Shown one piece after another: positions 44,613-54,628 of a stretch of DNA of 64,000 nt. The stretch's first letter is position 1. The number at the start of each line of letters is the position of its first letter. Where the stretch lies: assembly GCA_013334565.1 (NCBI GenBank), contig JAAXXI010000006.1, forward strand, positions 1-64,000. Direction: 5' to 3'. Below the pieces are notes generated by a model. That model saw nothing but the letters and a program-made list of their open reading frames with translations. It was not told the origin of the DNA and ran no database searches. The DNA is from Chlorobiaceae bacterium (lineage in GTDB: Bacteria > Bacteroidota > Chlorobiia > Chlorobiales > Chlorobiaceae). The translations under genes and the position numbers were made by a program.

Positions 44613-46724
44613 ATGAAAAGGAATGCCCCGTCAGAATCCCGCCAGCTGCTGAAATATATCAGTGATGCCATAGGAACGATCCGGGACCCGGGTGAACTGT
44701 TCAGGACGATCATCAACCGACTCCGCCTGATGTTCTATTTCGATTCCGGAGCGATCATCACCCTGAGCAGCGAAGGCCGGCATCTTGAAATTTTTTTCGA
44801 TACGTCGAGGACCGTGCTTCCGGAATGGCTGCAGGAGCAGAAACAGCTGATCGCCGAAGCCCTGATCGAAAACCATCGGGAAGACCACGAGGTGAAGGCG
44901 CTCAGCATCGAGAACGACTCCTTCGGCGAGAATGAAAAAAGCCGGAAGGTCCTGCAGTCGTTTCATGAGCACGGCATACGCCAGATCATCCTCTCCCCCC
45001 TGCGGCCGGGTGGGAGGCTGATCGGATTCCTGACGCTCATATCGAGGCAACAGACGGAATGGGCCCAGGCCCAGAAAGACCTCCTTGCCGACATATCCCT
45101 TCCGATTGCCATGTCCGTCAGCAATGCCCTCGCTTATGAGGAATTGCGGCAGAAAGAGGCTGAAACGTCCATGCAGCTTACCATCAACAACCTCCTGCTG
45201 ACCATAAAAGACCGGCACAGCATGCTGCTGGCTGTCTGCGAAGAGATAGCGAAACTTGTCTCATGCACGTTCATGGGGATCAGGGTTATCGGCCAGAACG
45301 GGAAGTTCCTTGTCGCCGATAATTATATGCTTGATTCCGGAAAACGGTTCAGGCATTTCTCACCTGTCGAGTACCTCGACCCGGAACAGGAAAACGGAAG
45401 TATCGCACAGGAAGGCGTCGAGCTGATTTCAAAATCGGGAATCTTTTCCAACCGGGAGTTCATCGAACTCTCCAGGGAGTATAAAATCATCGAGCTGCTC
45501 AGAGAGAGGTACCGCATCTGTTCACTGATCTCCCACCAGCTCTGGCAGAGCTACGGCAGCAAAGCCGGGCTCTTCATTGCAGCGACCGACCGGGCGTTCA
45601 GCAATGAGGACATGGAAACGATCAGGCTGATCGTTCCCCAGCTTTCGCTCTCGCTCCAGAATTACCTGGCTTTCGAAGAGATCGACTCGCTTCGCCGGAA
45701 GCTCGAGGGAGAAAAAACATACCTGATCGAAGAGATACGGTCGGCACACAACTTCGAAGAGATCATCGGCAACAGCGATGCGCTGGTGTCGGTACTGCAG
45801 AAAGTTCGGCTTGTCGCGCCGACCGACGCAACCGTGCTGATGCAGAGCGAGACCGGCACCGGCAAGGAACTTATCGCCAGGGCGATCCACAACCTTTCCC
45901 CCCGAAAAGAGAGCGTGCTCGTAAAAGTCAACTGTGCGGCACTTCCGGCAGCCCTCATCGAATCCGAACTGTTCGGGCATGAAAAAGGAAGTTTCACCGG
46001 GGCGATAGACCGCAGGATCGGAAAATTCGAACTTGCCGACGGAGGGACCATTTTTCTCGACGAAATCGGCGAACTGCCGATCGACCTTCAGGCAAAGCTG
46101 CTCAGGGTCCTGCAGGAACGGGAGCTTGAACGTATCGGCGGAAGAAAAACTATCCCGGTCAACGTACGGGTGATCGCTGCGACAAACAAAAAACTGGAAA
46201 AGGAAGTCGCAGAAGGGCGGTTCAGGGAGGACCTCTATTTCCGCCTCAATGTCTTCCCTCTCTTTCTGCCACCGCTCCGGGAGCGCCGAAGCGATATCCC
46301 CCCGCTTGCCATCCATTTCGCCATAAAGTATGCCCGTGAGTTCGGCCGACCGGTGCGATCTATCCGCGAGTCGGATATGAGGGACCTGTGCACCCGCGAC
46401 TGGAAGGGAAATATCCGTGAGTTGGCACACTGTGTCGAGCAGGCGGTCATCATGTCCGAAGGCGAAATGCTTGATTTTTCTTCGATCGTCACCCCGAAAG
46501 CTTCGACAAAGAGGGCACTCGACCCTTCGGGAAAGCTCATGACTCTGCCGGAACTGGAAAAGGAACAGCGGGAAAAAGAACTTTCGATCATCCTTGCCGC
46601 ACTTGACCGGGCTGCCGGACGGGTAAGCGGAAAAGGGGGGGCGGCTGAAATCCTCGACATCAACCCGAAAACCCTTTTTTCCCGTATCGACGCCCTTGGC
46701 ATCAGAAAACGCTACACACCCTGA
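44613..46724 (+). CDS. Sigma-54-dependent transcriptional activator with GAF sensor domains (FhlA/NorR-like)
   Basis: A 703-residue enhancer-binding protein. It has two GAF-like sensor domains (about residues 20-175 and 195-355), an AAA+ domain with Walker [16 protein letters not shown] (about 413), a sigma-54 contact loop GSFTGA (usually GAFTGA), Walker [12 protein letters not shown] and an R-finger region, and a C-terminal Fis-type helix-turn-helix ([23 protein letters not shown]). There is no receiver domain, so it probably senses a ligand or redox state directly. Its divergent position suggests control of the tolC exporter operon. A role at the nif promoter in the same window cannot be excluded. 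Confidence 0.9.
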   Translation: MKRNAPSESRQLLKYISDAIGTIRDPGELFRTIINRLRLMFYFDSGAIITLSSEGRHLEIFFDTSRTVLPEWLQEQKQLIAEALIENHREDHEVKALSIENDSFGENEKSRKVLQSFHEHGIRQIILSPLRPGGRLIGFLTLISRQQTEWAQAQKDLLADISLPIAMSVSNALAYEELRQKEAETSMQLTINNLLLTIKDRHSMLLAVCEEIAKLVSCTFMGIRVIGQNGKFLVADNYMLDSGKRFRHFSPVEYLDPEQENGSIAQEGVELISKSGIFSNREFIELSREYKIIELLRERYRICSLISHQLWQSYGSKAGLFIAATDRAFSNEDMETIRLIVPQLSLSLQNYLAFEEIDSLRRKLEGEKTYLIEEIRSAHNFEEIIGNSDALVSVLQKVRLVAPTDATVLMQSETGTGKELIARAIHNLSPRKESVLVKVNCAALPAALIESELFGHEKGSFTGAIDRRIGKFELADGGTIFLDEIGELPIDLQAKLLRVLQERELERIGGRKTIPVNVRVIAATNKKLEKEVAEGRFREDLYFRLNVFPLFLPPLRERRSDIPPLAIHFAIKYAREFGRPVRSIRESDMRDLCTRDWKGNIRELAHCVEQAVIMSEGEMLDFSSIVTPKASTKRALDPSGKLMTLPELEKEQREKELSIILAALDRAAGRVSGKGGAAEILDINPKTLFSRIDALGIRKRYTP

Positions 46725-47063
46725 ATCGATCTTCATTGACCGGCATTGTTCAACAACCCAACCGTTATGAACTGATGGTGTTATCGGCAATACTGTTGCC
46801 TTCCGGTCCATAAAACCATGAAAAAATCACACAATCAGCAAAACCCTTCACGTTACAGGTCATGCATGCCAAACCATCTTGAACAAGATATTGACTGAAG
46901 CCGGGAAAGATTTTTTAAATTCATTCTTCAGAAGCATCGCGAGAACATTCATCATCTCTTCCCTCTCCTGCTACAGACTGACGGCAGTCCCGTTTCTGGA
47001 CAAAACCGTAAAGAAGCAGTCGGGCTTGATGAGCAGCATTCAAACTGAAAACTGGAAACGATT
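46725..47063. other. Intergenic region upstream of mscL
   Basis: About 340 bp with no supported gene. The short frames present have no ribosome-binding site or recognisable motif. Presumably it contains the mscL promoter and the end of the activator transcript, but no clear terminator was found. Confidence 0.45.
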
Positions 47064-47519
47064 ATGTTCAAGGAATTCAAGGAATTTGCCATGAAAGGCA
47101 ACATGATCGACATGGCTGTCGGTATCATTATCGGCGGTGCATTCGGAAATGTCGTGACCGCACTTGTTTCACAGATCATGATGCCTCCCCTCGGCCTTCT
47201 GATCGGCGGAATCGATTTTTCAAACCTCTATATTCTCCTCAGGGATGGAGCAAAAAACCCCGGTCCCTACTCATCGCTGGCCGATGCTCATGCAGCCGGC
47301 GCCGTAACGATCGGTTACGGTCTGTTCCTCAATTCACTGATCAGCTTCCTGATCATGGCTTTCGCCGTATTCCTGCTGGTCAAGGGCATCAATACGTTGC
47401 GAAGGGAAAAACAGGCACCACCGGCGTCGCCCGAGACAAAGGAATGCCCATACTGCTTCTCCAGTGTGCCGCTCAAGGCGACACGCTGCCCGGCATGCAC
47501 ATCGGAAATAGGGAAATAA
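47064..47519 (+). CDS. mscL: Large-conductance mechanosensitive channel with C-terminal zinc ribbon
   Basis: Inner-membrane osmotic safety valve. Residues 1-100 are the MscL core: [23 protein letters not shown] (N-helix and TM1) and [25 protein letters not shown] (TM2). The usual C-terminal helix is followed by [23 protein letters not shown], a two-CxxC zinc-ribbon-like tail. That tail extends the protein to 151 residues, somewhat longer than the E. coli form. It is followed 15 bp later by a Sel1-repeat gene, so the two may share a transcript. Confidence 0.93.
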   Translation: MFKEFKEFAMKGNMIDMAVGIIIGGAFGNVVTALVSQIMMPPLGLLIGGIDFSNLYILLRDGAKNPGPYSSLADAHAAGAVTIGYGLFLNSLISFLIMAFAVFLLVKGINTLRREKQAPPASPETKECPYCFSSVPLKATRCPACTSEIGK

Positions 47520-47534
47520 CAATAAACAGCCTCC

Positions 47535-48365
47535 ATGAAATACTTCATCATCGGACTTATTACGCTGCTTGCCGCCTTTGCTCCCGCAAGTTCATCTGGT
47601 GCGGCACCGACACCCACGGAAATCAACCTGCTCAAGCAAAAAGCATTGAAAGGTGATGCCGAATCGCAGAACAGCCTCGGGCTCTTCTACCATTTCGGCC
47701 AGGGAGTAAGGAAAAACTATGCGGAAGCCATGAAATACTACAGGCTCGCAGCCGCTCAAGGCCATCCCATGGCACAGAACAACATCGGCGAAATGTACCG
47801 CAACGGTGACGGTGTCAGCCAGGATTATGCCGAAGCGCTCAAATGGTTCAAACTTGCTGCGGAGCAGGCCCTTCCGCTGGCGGAAAACAATATCGGCACC
47901 ATGCATGCCCAGGGCCAGGGCGTACCCCTGGACTATACCGAAGCATCGAAATGGTTTAAAATCGCCGCTGCACAGGGGCTCGATATGGCGGAAAACAACC
48001 TTGGATACCTTTACCAGAACGGTTTGGGTGTAACAAAAGATTATGACGAGGCGCTGAAATGGTACCGCCTCTCGGCTGAGCAGAACCTCGACCTCGCGCA
48101 GAACAATATCGGGACGATGTACCTGCTCGGCCAGGGTGTAAAACAGGATTTCAGCGAAGCCATAAAATGGTTCATGCTTGCCGCGGAACAGGGTCTCGAC
48201 CTGGCGCAGAACAACCTCGGAACCATGTATGCACAGGGGCAGGGCGTCAGGCAGGATTATGCCGAAGCGCTCAAATGGTTCAAACTCGCTGCGGAGCAGG
48301 GTAACGAACTTGCCGTGAGCAATCTGAAAATGATGCAGGAACAGGGGCTTGGCGGAACGAAATAA
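47535..48365 (+). CDS. Exported Sel1-like repeat protein
   Basis: A 276-residue protein with a signal peptide (MKYFIIGLITLLAAFAPASSSGA) followed by about six Sel1 (TPR-like) repeats of 36 residues with the pattern AQNNIGTMYxxGQGVxxDYxEALKWFxLAAEQG. Two stretches of the gene (about 47823-47868 and 48259-48304) are nearly identical at the DNA level, pointing to recent repeat duplication. It is probably a periplasmic protein-protein interaction scaffold. No partner can be named from context. Confidence 0.9.
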   Translation: MKYFIIGLITLLAAFAPASSSGAAPTPTEINLLKQKALKGDAESQNSLGLFYHFGQGVRKNYAEAMKYYRLAAAQGHPMAQNNIGEMYRNGDGVSQDYAEALKWFKLAAEQALPLAENNIGTMHAQGQGVPLDYTEASKWFKIAAAQGLDMAENNLGYLYQNGLGVTKDYDEALKWYRLSAEQNLDLAQNNIGTMYLLGQGVKQDFSEAIKWFMLAAEQGLDLAQNNLGTMYAQGQGVRQDYAEALKWFKLAAEQGNELAVSNLKMMQEQGLGGTK

Positions 48366-48798
48366 ACCTCAGCCAGGTTTCTTTCAGGCATTCCATGAAA
48401 CAGCCCTTTGACATTCCGTTGCCCGTTAATCAGGAAGCTGTTTTCGCTGGTTCTGAAAAGAAGACCTTCAAGCCTGACAGCAAAGATTCAACAAACATCG
48501 AACACCATGGCGCGAGTGCACTTTTTTGATGAGAATTACGAATAGAAGGGAGAAGGATTTCCGACAATTCGGGATAACGCATGAACAGAGGTTCCCACAA
48601 AAAAACAACGATGTTGAATATCCTGAACTTGCGGCCTCTTTTCGTCGGTGCAAATAAGAATATCAGCTTCGCCCTGCAGAACACGCGAGGCACCCTTTCT
48701 GCATATGTCACCGTCCAGCAAGGCATGTTTCCTGGAAAATTTCATCTGCCCCCGCACGACCTCATGAATACTTCGCGAACATCGACATTCACTCCGTC
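48366..48798. other. Intergenic region between the Sel1 and FMN reductase genes
   Basis: About 430 bp. Several short frames of 60-100 codons exist on both strands (for example minus strand 48536-48757), but none has a good ribosome-binding site or a recognisable domain, and I do not call a gene. It could be the remains of a lost gene. Confidence 0.45.
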
Positions 48799-49353
48799 AT
48801 GACAAAAGCATACCGTATCGCCGTCATTATCGGAAGCCTCCGCAAGGAATCGCTGAACCGCAAATTCGCCAGGGCACTGATGCAGCTCGCCCCCGAAGAT
48901 ATGCTGTTCAGGGAATCGGCAATCGGAGATATGCCTCTCTATACCGAAGAAGAGGAAAACAACCCGCCCGCACCGGTCATCCGCCTGAAACAGGAGATCA
49001 GCGAATCCGACGGCGTCCTGTTCGTCACCCCGGAATACAACCGTTCGATACCCGGCCTGCTGAAAAACGCGATCGACCAGGCTTCGCGCCCTTACGGCAG
49101 AAGCTCCTTTTCCGGCAAACCGGCCGGAATCGCGGGAGTTTCCCCCGGAGCTGCCGGTACAGCCATGGCCCAGCAGCACCTGCGCAACGTCCTCGCGTTT
49201 CTCGACATGCCGACCCTCGGCCAGCCCGAACTGTTCATCCAGGCAAAAGAGGGGTTGTTCGACCCCGAAGGCAATTTCGGCGAGGCCAGCCGTCCTTTCC
49301 TTCAGGGATGGATGGACCGTTACAGCTCATGGGTCCGGCATCATTCACACTGA
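48799..49353 (+). CDS. NAD(P)H-dependent FMN reductase (ChrR/quinone reductase type)
   Basis: A 184-residue flavodoxin-like oxidoreductase. The FMN phosphate loop is IGSLRKESLNRKFARAL (about residues 11-27), followed by the family's TPEYNRSIPGLLKNAIDQASRP (about 75-96) and GKPAGIAGVSPGAAGTAMAQ (about 109-128), all typical of the NADPH-dependent FMN reductase family including ChrR. It probably makes a two-electron reduction of quinones or other acceptors in the cytoplasm. It is monocistronic, and the upstream ribosome-binding site is poor. Confidence 0.9.
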   Translation: MTKAYRIAVIIGSLRKESLNRKFARALMQLAPEDMLFRESAIGDMPLYTEEEENNPPAPVIRLKQEISESDGVLFVTPEYNRSIPGLLKNAIDQASRPYGRSSFSGKPAGIAGVSPGAAGTAMAQQHLRNVLAFLDMPTLGQPELFIQAKEGLFDPEGNFGEASRPFLQGWMDRYSSWVRHHSH

Positions 49354-49500
49354 CCGGCTGGCCCGGCCTGCAGATGATTCCTGCCGATCGGCGCTGAAAC
49401 CCGCGAATTGACGAATAACACGGCCCAATAAACCCGGTTTGAAGGGAGACCTTTATTTGTACATGAAGAACCGCCCGCTATAACGTAAATACTGTTACCC

Positions 49501-50100
49501 ATGAAAAAAACCTGCTGCACCATCGCTTGCGCCTTTGCGCTCCTGTTTCCGAAACCGGCATCGGCATCGACATGGACTATCGATCCTGACCATTCCAATG
49601 TGGGATTTTCAATCAGGCACCTGACGATAACGAATGTCAAGGGAGATTTCCTCAAGTTCAACGGCACTGTCGAGCTGGATGACAGGAACGTCACCCGTTC
49701 GACAGTCGAGGCGACTATAGACCCCGCCTCGATTTCGACAAATGTGCAGAAAAGGGACGATCACCTGCGCGGTCCCGATTTCTTCGATGTCGCAAAATAC
49801 CCGGGCATGAATTTCGTTTCGAAAAAATGGTCGACGGCGGGAAAAGGCGAACTGCGGATTACCGGAGACCTTACGATCCACGGCATCACGAAAGAGGTTG
49901 TCCTGCATGCCGAACCCTTCACCAGGGAAGTGAAAGATCCGTGGGGCAATATCAGGCGTTCCACATCGGCGACGGCAAAAATCAACCGCAGGGATTTTGG
50001 GCTCGGCTGGAACCAGACGCTCGAATCAGGTGGTGCGATGATCGGTGATGAGGTCACGATCGATCTCGAAATCGAAATGGTCAGAAAGCTGCCGAAATGA
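49501..50100 (+). CDS. YceI-family periplasmic lipid-binding-like protein
   Basis: A 199-residue secreted protein with a signal peptide (KKTCCTIACAFALLFPKPASA) and the YceI beta-barrel: STWTIDPDHSNVGFSIRHL at the start, EATIDPASISTNVQKRDDHLRGPDFFDVAKYP, GDLTIHGITKEVVLHAE and NRRDFGLGW...GDEVTIDLEIE at the end. YceI proteins bind long isoprenoid or amphiphilic molecules. It stands alone. The upstream CGCTATAACG resembles part of the ModE-like half-site but lacks the second arm. Confidence 0.92.
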   Translation: MKKTCCTIACAFALLFPKPASASTWTIDPDHSNVGFSIRHLTITNVKGDFLKFNGTVELDDRNVTRSTVEATIDPASISTNVQKRDDHLRGPDFFDVAKYPGMNFVSKKWSTAGKGELRITGDLTIHGITKEVVLHAEPFTREVKDPWGNIRRSTSATAKINRRDFGLGWNQTLESGGAMIGDEVTIDLEIEMVRKLPK

Positions 50101-50188
50101 TATCTGAGGAAAAGGCCGATCCGTTCTGACCGATTTTCCTACATTATTGTATTTTCTTAAAAAAGCCGGCATGATGGACAAATAATGT

Positions 50189-50869
50189 TCATTTGCGGCC
50201 CGAAAAGACAGCAAAGCTGTAATGCTGGTACCAACAGTTCACATCCCTGAACCCGGCTGTCCGCAGAAATCCGAGCTGGTCTTCGAGGGTGCCCATCCGG
50301 TCGGCTTTCATCCTTTCCCTGGCCGCCGCGAAATCCTCATGCGTGATGCCGCTTTCCAGTACCTGCCTTATCCACGTTTCGCGGTAGATGCGATCGATCT
50401 CTCCGGTCTGCCCTCTTACCTGGTCGGCGTTGATGAACATGCCTCCGGTTTTGAGGACCCCGCAGACCGATCTGAACAGTTCCGCTTTCCGCTCGTCTTC
50501 AAGATGATGAATGGAAAGCGCGGAAACCACAAGATCGAATGATCCTCGCAAGTCTGCGTCATAATCCTGGACTATAAAAGAAAAACGGCCGGATTGCCCG
50601 GAAAATCGTTCGCGTGCCTTCATGAGCATGTCGCCCGAAATATCCATAAGGGTAAAACAGGCATGGGGAAAGCGATCGGCAATCATCATCGACAGAAGTC
50701 CGGTCCCCGACCCCAGATCGAGCACGCTGAAAGCATGGTCCGACTTGAACGGAACGAGTTCGGCTGCGGTCCGGTAAAACGCTTCGAAACAGGGAATAAG
50801 CAGCCGCCTGTTCCTGTCATATCTCTCGACCGAACGGTCAAACAGTTCTTTAACTGAATCAGTTTTCAT
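50189..50869 (-). CDS. Class I SAM-dependent methyltransferase
   Basis: A 226-residue methyltransferase: motif I FSVLDLGSGTGLLSMMIADRFP (about residues 42-63), motif II TLMDISGDML, motif III FDLVVSALSIHHLEDERK and the post-motif GGMFINADQVRG. The N-terminal KELFDRSVERYDRNRRLLIP is typical of Methyltransf_12/tRNA- or quinone-type groups. The substrate is unknown. It diverges from nifH with 400 bp between them, so it could share the regulatory region at 50970-51011. It converges with yceI. Confidence 0.82.
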   Translation of the reverse strand: MKTDSVKELFDRSVERYDRNRRLLIPCFEAFYRTAAELVPFKSDHAFSVLDLGSGTGLLSMMIADRFPHACFTLMDISGDMLMKARERFSGQSGRFSFIVQDYDADLRGSFDLVVSALSIHHLEDERKAELFRSVCGVLKTGGMFINADQVRGQTGEIDRIYRETWIRQVLESGITHEDFAAARERMKADRMGTLEDQLGFLRTAGFRDVNCWYQHYSFAVFSGRK

Positions 50870-50969
50870 GGCATCCCCGATTGAATCAACGGCTTGATCG
50901 ATATTCGGAACAGGTTACCGATAATGCCGGAAAAAGAAAAGTGCTGCCCGGAGGAAGACGCATTATTTC

Positions 50970-51011
50970 CTACATTAATGTAGCACAAGACCATTCCCTA
51001 CACGAATGTAG
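50970..51011. promoter_or_regulatory. Two palindromes upstream of nifH, candidate enhancer (UAS) sites
   Basis: CTACATTAATGTAG at 50970-50983 and CTACACGAATGTAG at 50998-51011 share the form CTACA-N4-TGTAG, with centres 28 bp apart. They lie about 190 and 220 bp upstream of the start predicted from the sigma-54 promoter, a usual distance for enhancer-binding activators. They do not match the NifA consensus TGT-N10-ACA. Confidence 0.55.
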
Positions 51012-51166
51012 GTATCTTCGCATCCCCTGATTACGGTATTTCACTACCCTGCCCGATCCCCTGAAAAAAAATATCGCCTTCCGATAATTCGTAACCTCTT
51101 GTAAAACAAGCTTCAAGCGACATCTCCCCCCTTCTCCCGATTTTTTCTTCGGAAAAACTCAACCTG

Positions 51167-51182
51167 TGGCACACGTTTTGCA
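51167..51182 (+). promoter_or_regulatory. Sigma-54 (-24/-12) promoter of the nif operon
   Basis: TGGCAC-ACGTT-TTGCA matches the sigma-54 consensus TGGCAC-N5-TTGCA at every position. The predicted transcription start is near 51193, leaving a leader of about 75 bases before nifH. Confidence 0.92.
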
Positions 51183-51257
51183 AATAACTGACAGAACTAT
51201 TCAGGACGTCGAGCAAGTTTGCCTGAATATTTATCACCAACAATAACGATAACCTAA

Positions 51258-52094
<837 letters not shown>

Positions 52095-52179
52095 TTACTA
52101 TTTCAAAAACCCGGCTCTTCCGAAAAACGGTTTTATGGTTTGGAGGAAGTGCCGTCAACAAATAAAGGAGAACAAACAC

Positions 52180-52533
52180 ATGTTAATGATCAGGACAATC
52201 GTCAGACCGGAAAAAGTACATGAGGTCATGCAGGGGCTGCTCGATGCAGGGTACCCGGCCGTCACAAAAATTTCGGTGGTCGGACGAGGCAAGCAGCGCG
52301 GCTTACGCGTAGGCGATGTCGTTTACGATGAACTTCCGAAAGAGATGCTTTTCGTGGTCGTACCCGATGTGGACAAGGATTTCGTGATCCGCGCGATCCT
52401 CGAAAATGCAAAGTCCGGCCCTGACGGCAAGTTCGGCGACGGCAAGATTTTCGTGTCGGCTGTCGAGGAGGTCTACACCATCAGTTCCGGAACGAAAGAA
52501 ACCGAAGCTGTGATGGCAGCGAAGGAGGACTGA
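52180..52533 (+). CDS. nifI1: PII-family nitrogenase switch-off regulator NifI1
   Basis: A 117-residue GlnB-like protein that, with NifI2, binds and inhibits NifDK when ammonium is plentiful, as shown for methanogen homologues. It begins MLMIRTIVRPEKVHEVMQGLLDAGYPAVTKISVVGRGKQRG (written in parts: MLMIRTIVRPEKVHEVM and KISVVGRGKQRG) and ends with the PII-type GDGKIFVSAVEEVYTI. The ATG at 52180 has AAAGGAG just upstream. An in-frame start at 52057 inside nifH is unlikely. Its stop overlaps the nifI2 start (TGATG). Confidence 0.95.
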   Translation: MLMIRTIVRPEKVHEVMQGLLDAGYPAVTKISVVGRGKQRGLRVGDVVYDELPKEMLFVVVPDVDKDFVIRAILENAKSGPDGKFGDGKIFVSAVEEVYTISSGTKETEAVMAAKED

Positions 52534-52910
52534 TGAAAGAGATCATTTCAGTCATACGGATCAACAAGGTGAACGAAACCAAGAAAGCGCTCGTCGATGC
52601 GGGAATACCGGCATTCACGGCAACCGGAAGGGTTATGGGAAGAGGCAGGGGCCAGGTGCATTTCGACATCCTGCACGGCGCCGAGGAAGGCCATCCCGAA
52701 GCCATAGCACAGCTCGGCAACGCACCGAGGCTTGTCGCCAAAAGGATTCTCACCGTTGTTGTGCCGGACGAACTCTGCCAGATGGCGATCGATACGATCA
52801 TCAGAACAAACCAGACAGGCAAACCCGGCGACGGCAAGATTTTTGTCACCCCGATCCTTGAAACCGTCAGGGTCAGGACCGGAGAAGAGGGTGACGAAGC
52901 ATTGAACTGA
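52533..52910 (+). CDS. nifI2: PII-family nitrogenase switch-off regulator NifI2
   Basis: A 125-residue partner of NifI1, with the NifI2-type T-loop region TATGRVMGRGRGQVHFDILHG and the C-terminal PII signature GKPGDGKIFVTPILETVRVRTGE. In methanogens NifI1 and NifI2 form a hetero-oligomer that responds to 2-oxoglutarate, ATP and ADP. Translational coupling to nifI1 (TGATG) keeps the two in balance. Placement between nifH and nifD is the methanogen/green-sulfur/clostridial order rather than the proteobacterial one. Confidence 0.95.
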   Translation: MKEIISVIRINKVNETKKALVDAGIPAFTATGRVMGRGRGQVHFDILHGAEEGHPEAIAQLGNAPRLVAKRILTVVVPDELCQMAIDTIIRTNQTGKPGDGKIFVTPILETVRVRTGEEGDEALN

Positions 52911-52975
52911 ACAGGAACCGTCTTGACGGTAACAGGAGAACAACTATCACAAGGTGTAAACGGAGAGAGTTAACA

Positions 52976-54607
52976 ATGGAGGCAAAAAGTATCTATCAAG
53001 ATCCTGCTGTGATCAAACAGGAACTGATCGACAAATACCCGTCGAAGGTTGCCAAAAAACGCAGCAAGTCGATCGTGATCAACGACCCGGAAACGATCCC
53101 TGAAGTTCAGGCGAACGTCCGTACCGTTCCGGGCATCATAACCCAGAGGGGCTGTTCCTATGCGGGCTGCAAAGGCGTGGTGCTCGGTCCTACCCGCGAT
53201 ATCGTCAACATCACCCACGGCCCGATCGGCTGCAGTTTCTACAGCTGGCTGACGCGCCGCAACCAGACGAGGCCGGAAAGCCCGGAACATGAAAACTTCA
53301 TCACCTACTGCTTTTCGACGGACATGCAGGAAGAAAACGTGGTGTTCGGCGGTGAAAAGAAGCTGAAAGTGGCTATCCAGGAAGCATACGATCTCTTCCA
53401 CCCGAAGGCGATCGCCATCTTCTCGACCTGTCCGGTCGGACTTATCGGCGACGACGTCCATGCCGCGGCAAGAGAGATGAAGGAAAAGCTCGGAGACTGC
53501 AATGTGTTCGGTTTCAGCTGCGAGGGCTACCGCGGCGTCAGCCAGTCGGCCGGCCACCACATCGCCAACAACGGTGTGTTCAAGCATATGGTCGGGCGCA
53601 ACAGCAAACCTGCCGAAGGGAAATTCAAGATCAACCTGCTCGGCGAATACAACATCGGCGGCGACGCCTTCGAGATCGAACGCATCTTCGAAAAGTGCGG
53701 CCTTACCCTGGTTGCCTCGTTCAGCGGCAACTCGACGGTCGGACAGATCGAGAACGCGCATGTGGCTGACCTCAACGTGATCCTGTGCCACCGGTCGATC
53801 AACTACATGGGCGACATGATGGAAACCAAATACGGCATCCCATGGATGAAAGTCAACTTCGTCGGCGCGGAATCGAGCGCGAAATCGCTGCGCAAGATAG
53901 CCGAATACTTCGACGATGCCGAACTGAAGGCACGAATCGAAGCGGTTATCGCTGAAGAGATGCCGAAAGTAAAGGCTGTCATCGAAGATATCCGTCCGAG
54001 GACCGAAGGCAAGACCGCCATGCTGTTCGTCGGCGGGTCGCGCGCCCACCACTACCAGGACCTCTTCAGCGAGCTTGGAATGACGACGATTGCAGCTGGT
54101 TACGAGTTCGCCCACCGCGACGACTATGAAGGCCGCCAGGTCCTGCCGGGCATCAAGATCGACGCCGACAGCAAGAACATCGAGGAACTCAAGGTAACGG
54201 CCGACCCGGAGCTCTACAACCCGAGGAAGACTGAAGCCGAAATCGAGGAACTCAAGGCGAAAGGCCTCGAAATGAACGGTTATGAAGGCATGATGAAGCA
54301 GATGCAGAGAAAATCGCTGGTTATCGACGACGTGAGCCACTATGAGTCCGAAAAGCTGATCGAGATCTACAAACCCGACATTTTCTGCGCCGGCATCAAG
54401 GAAAAATATGTGGTCCAGAAAATGGGCGTGCCGCTCAAGCAGCTCCACAGCTACGACTACGGCGGACCATACACCGGATTTGAAGGTGCGGTGAACTTCT
54501 ACAAGGATATCGACCGCATGGTCAACAACCCGGTATGGAAGCTCATCAAGGCCCCGTGGGAACAGGCGGAAACCGACCCGCTGGAAGCCAGCTATGTCAC
54601 ACAGTAA
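52976..54607 (+). CDS. nifD: Nitrogenase MoFe protein alpha chain
   Basis: Carries the FeMo-cofactor. The P-cluster ligands are Cys60 (TQRGCSYAGC), Cys86 (GPIGCSFYSW) and Cys152 (FSTCPVGLIGDD). The cofactor ligands are Cys271 (VILCHRSINYM) and His491 (QLHSYDYGGPY). At 543 residues it is about 50 longer than proteobacterial NifD. The extra residues lie around 410-440, an acidic, Lys/Glu-rich helical insertion (EAEIEELKAKGLEMNGYEG) known from the methanogen/Chlorobium/Clostridium group. The context (nifH, nifI, nifK, nifE, nifN) and ligand set indicate Mo-nitrogenase, not the V or Fe-only forms, and no anfG/vnfG is present. Confidence 0.97.
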   Translation: MEAKSIYQDPAVIKQELIDKYPSKVAKKRSKSIVINDPETIPEVQANVRTVPGIITQRGCSYAGCKGVVLGPTRDIVNITHGPIGCSFYSWLTRRNQTRPESPEHENFITYCFSTDMQEENVVFGGEKKLKVAIQEAYDLFHPKAIAIFSTCPVGLIGDDVHAAAREMKEKLGDCNVFGFSCEGYRGVSQSAGHHIANNGVFKHMVGRNSKPAEGKFKINLLGEYNIGGDAFEIERIFEKCGLTLVASFSGNSTVGQIENAHVADLNVILCHRSINYMGDMMETKYGIPWMKVNFVGAESSAKSLRKIAEYFDDAELKARIEAVIAEEMPKVKAVIEDIRPRTEGKTAMLFVGGSRAHHYQDLFSELGMTTIAAGYEFAHRDDYEGRQVLPGIKIDADSKNIEELKVTADPELYNPRKTEAEIEELKAKGLEMNGYEGMMKQMQRKSLVIDDVSHYESEKLIEIYKPDIFCAGIKEKYVVQKMGVPLKQLHSYDYGGPYTGFEGAVNFYKDIDRMVNNPVWKLIKAPWEQAETDPLEASYVTQ

Positions 54608-54628
54608 CGATAAGGAGATTACAGTACC

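Noticed and set aside
44613-46724. The sigma-54 activator as NifA
   Set aside because: Two GAF-like domains and an FhlA/NorR-like helix-turn-helix, no NifA cysteine linker seen, and it is divergent from an exporter operon; no TGT-N10-ACA site was found ahead of nifH.
48536-48757. 73-codon minus-strand frame in the gap after the Sel1 gene
   Set aside because: No start signals or family resemblance; possibly a gene remnant but not supportable.
49478-49490. ModE-like half-site CGCTATAACG ahead of yceI
   Set aside because: No second arm at the spacing shared by the four accepted elements.
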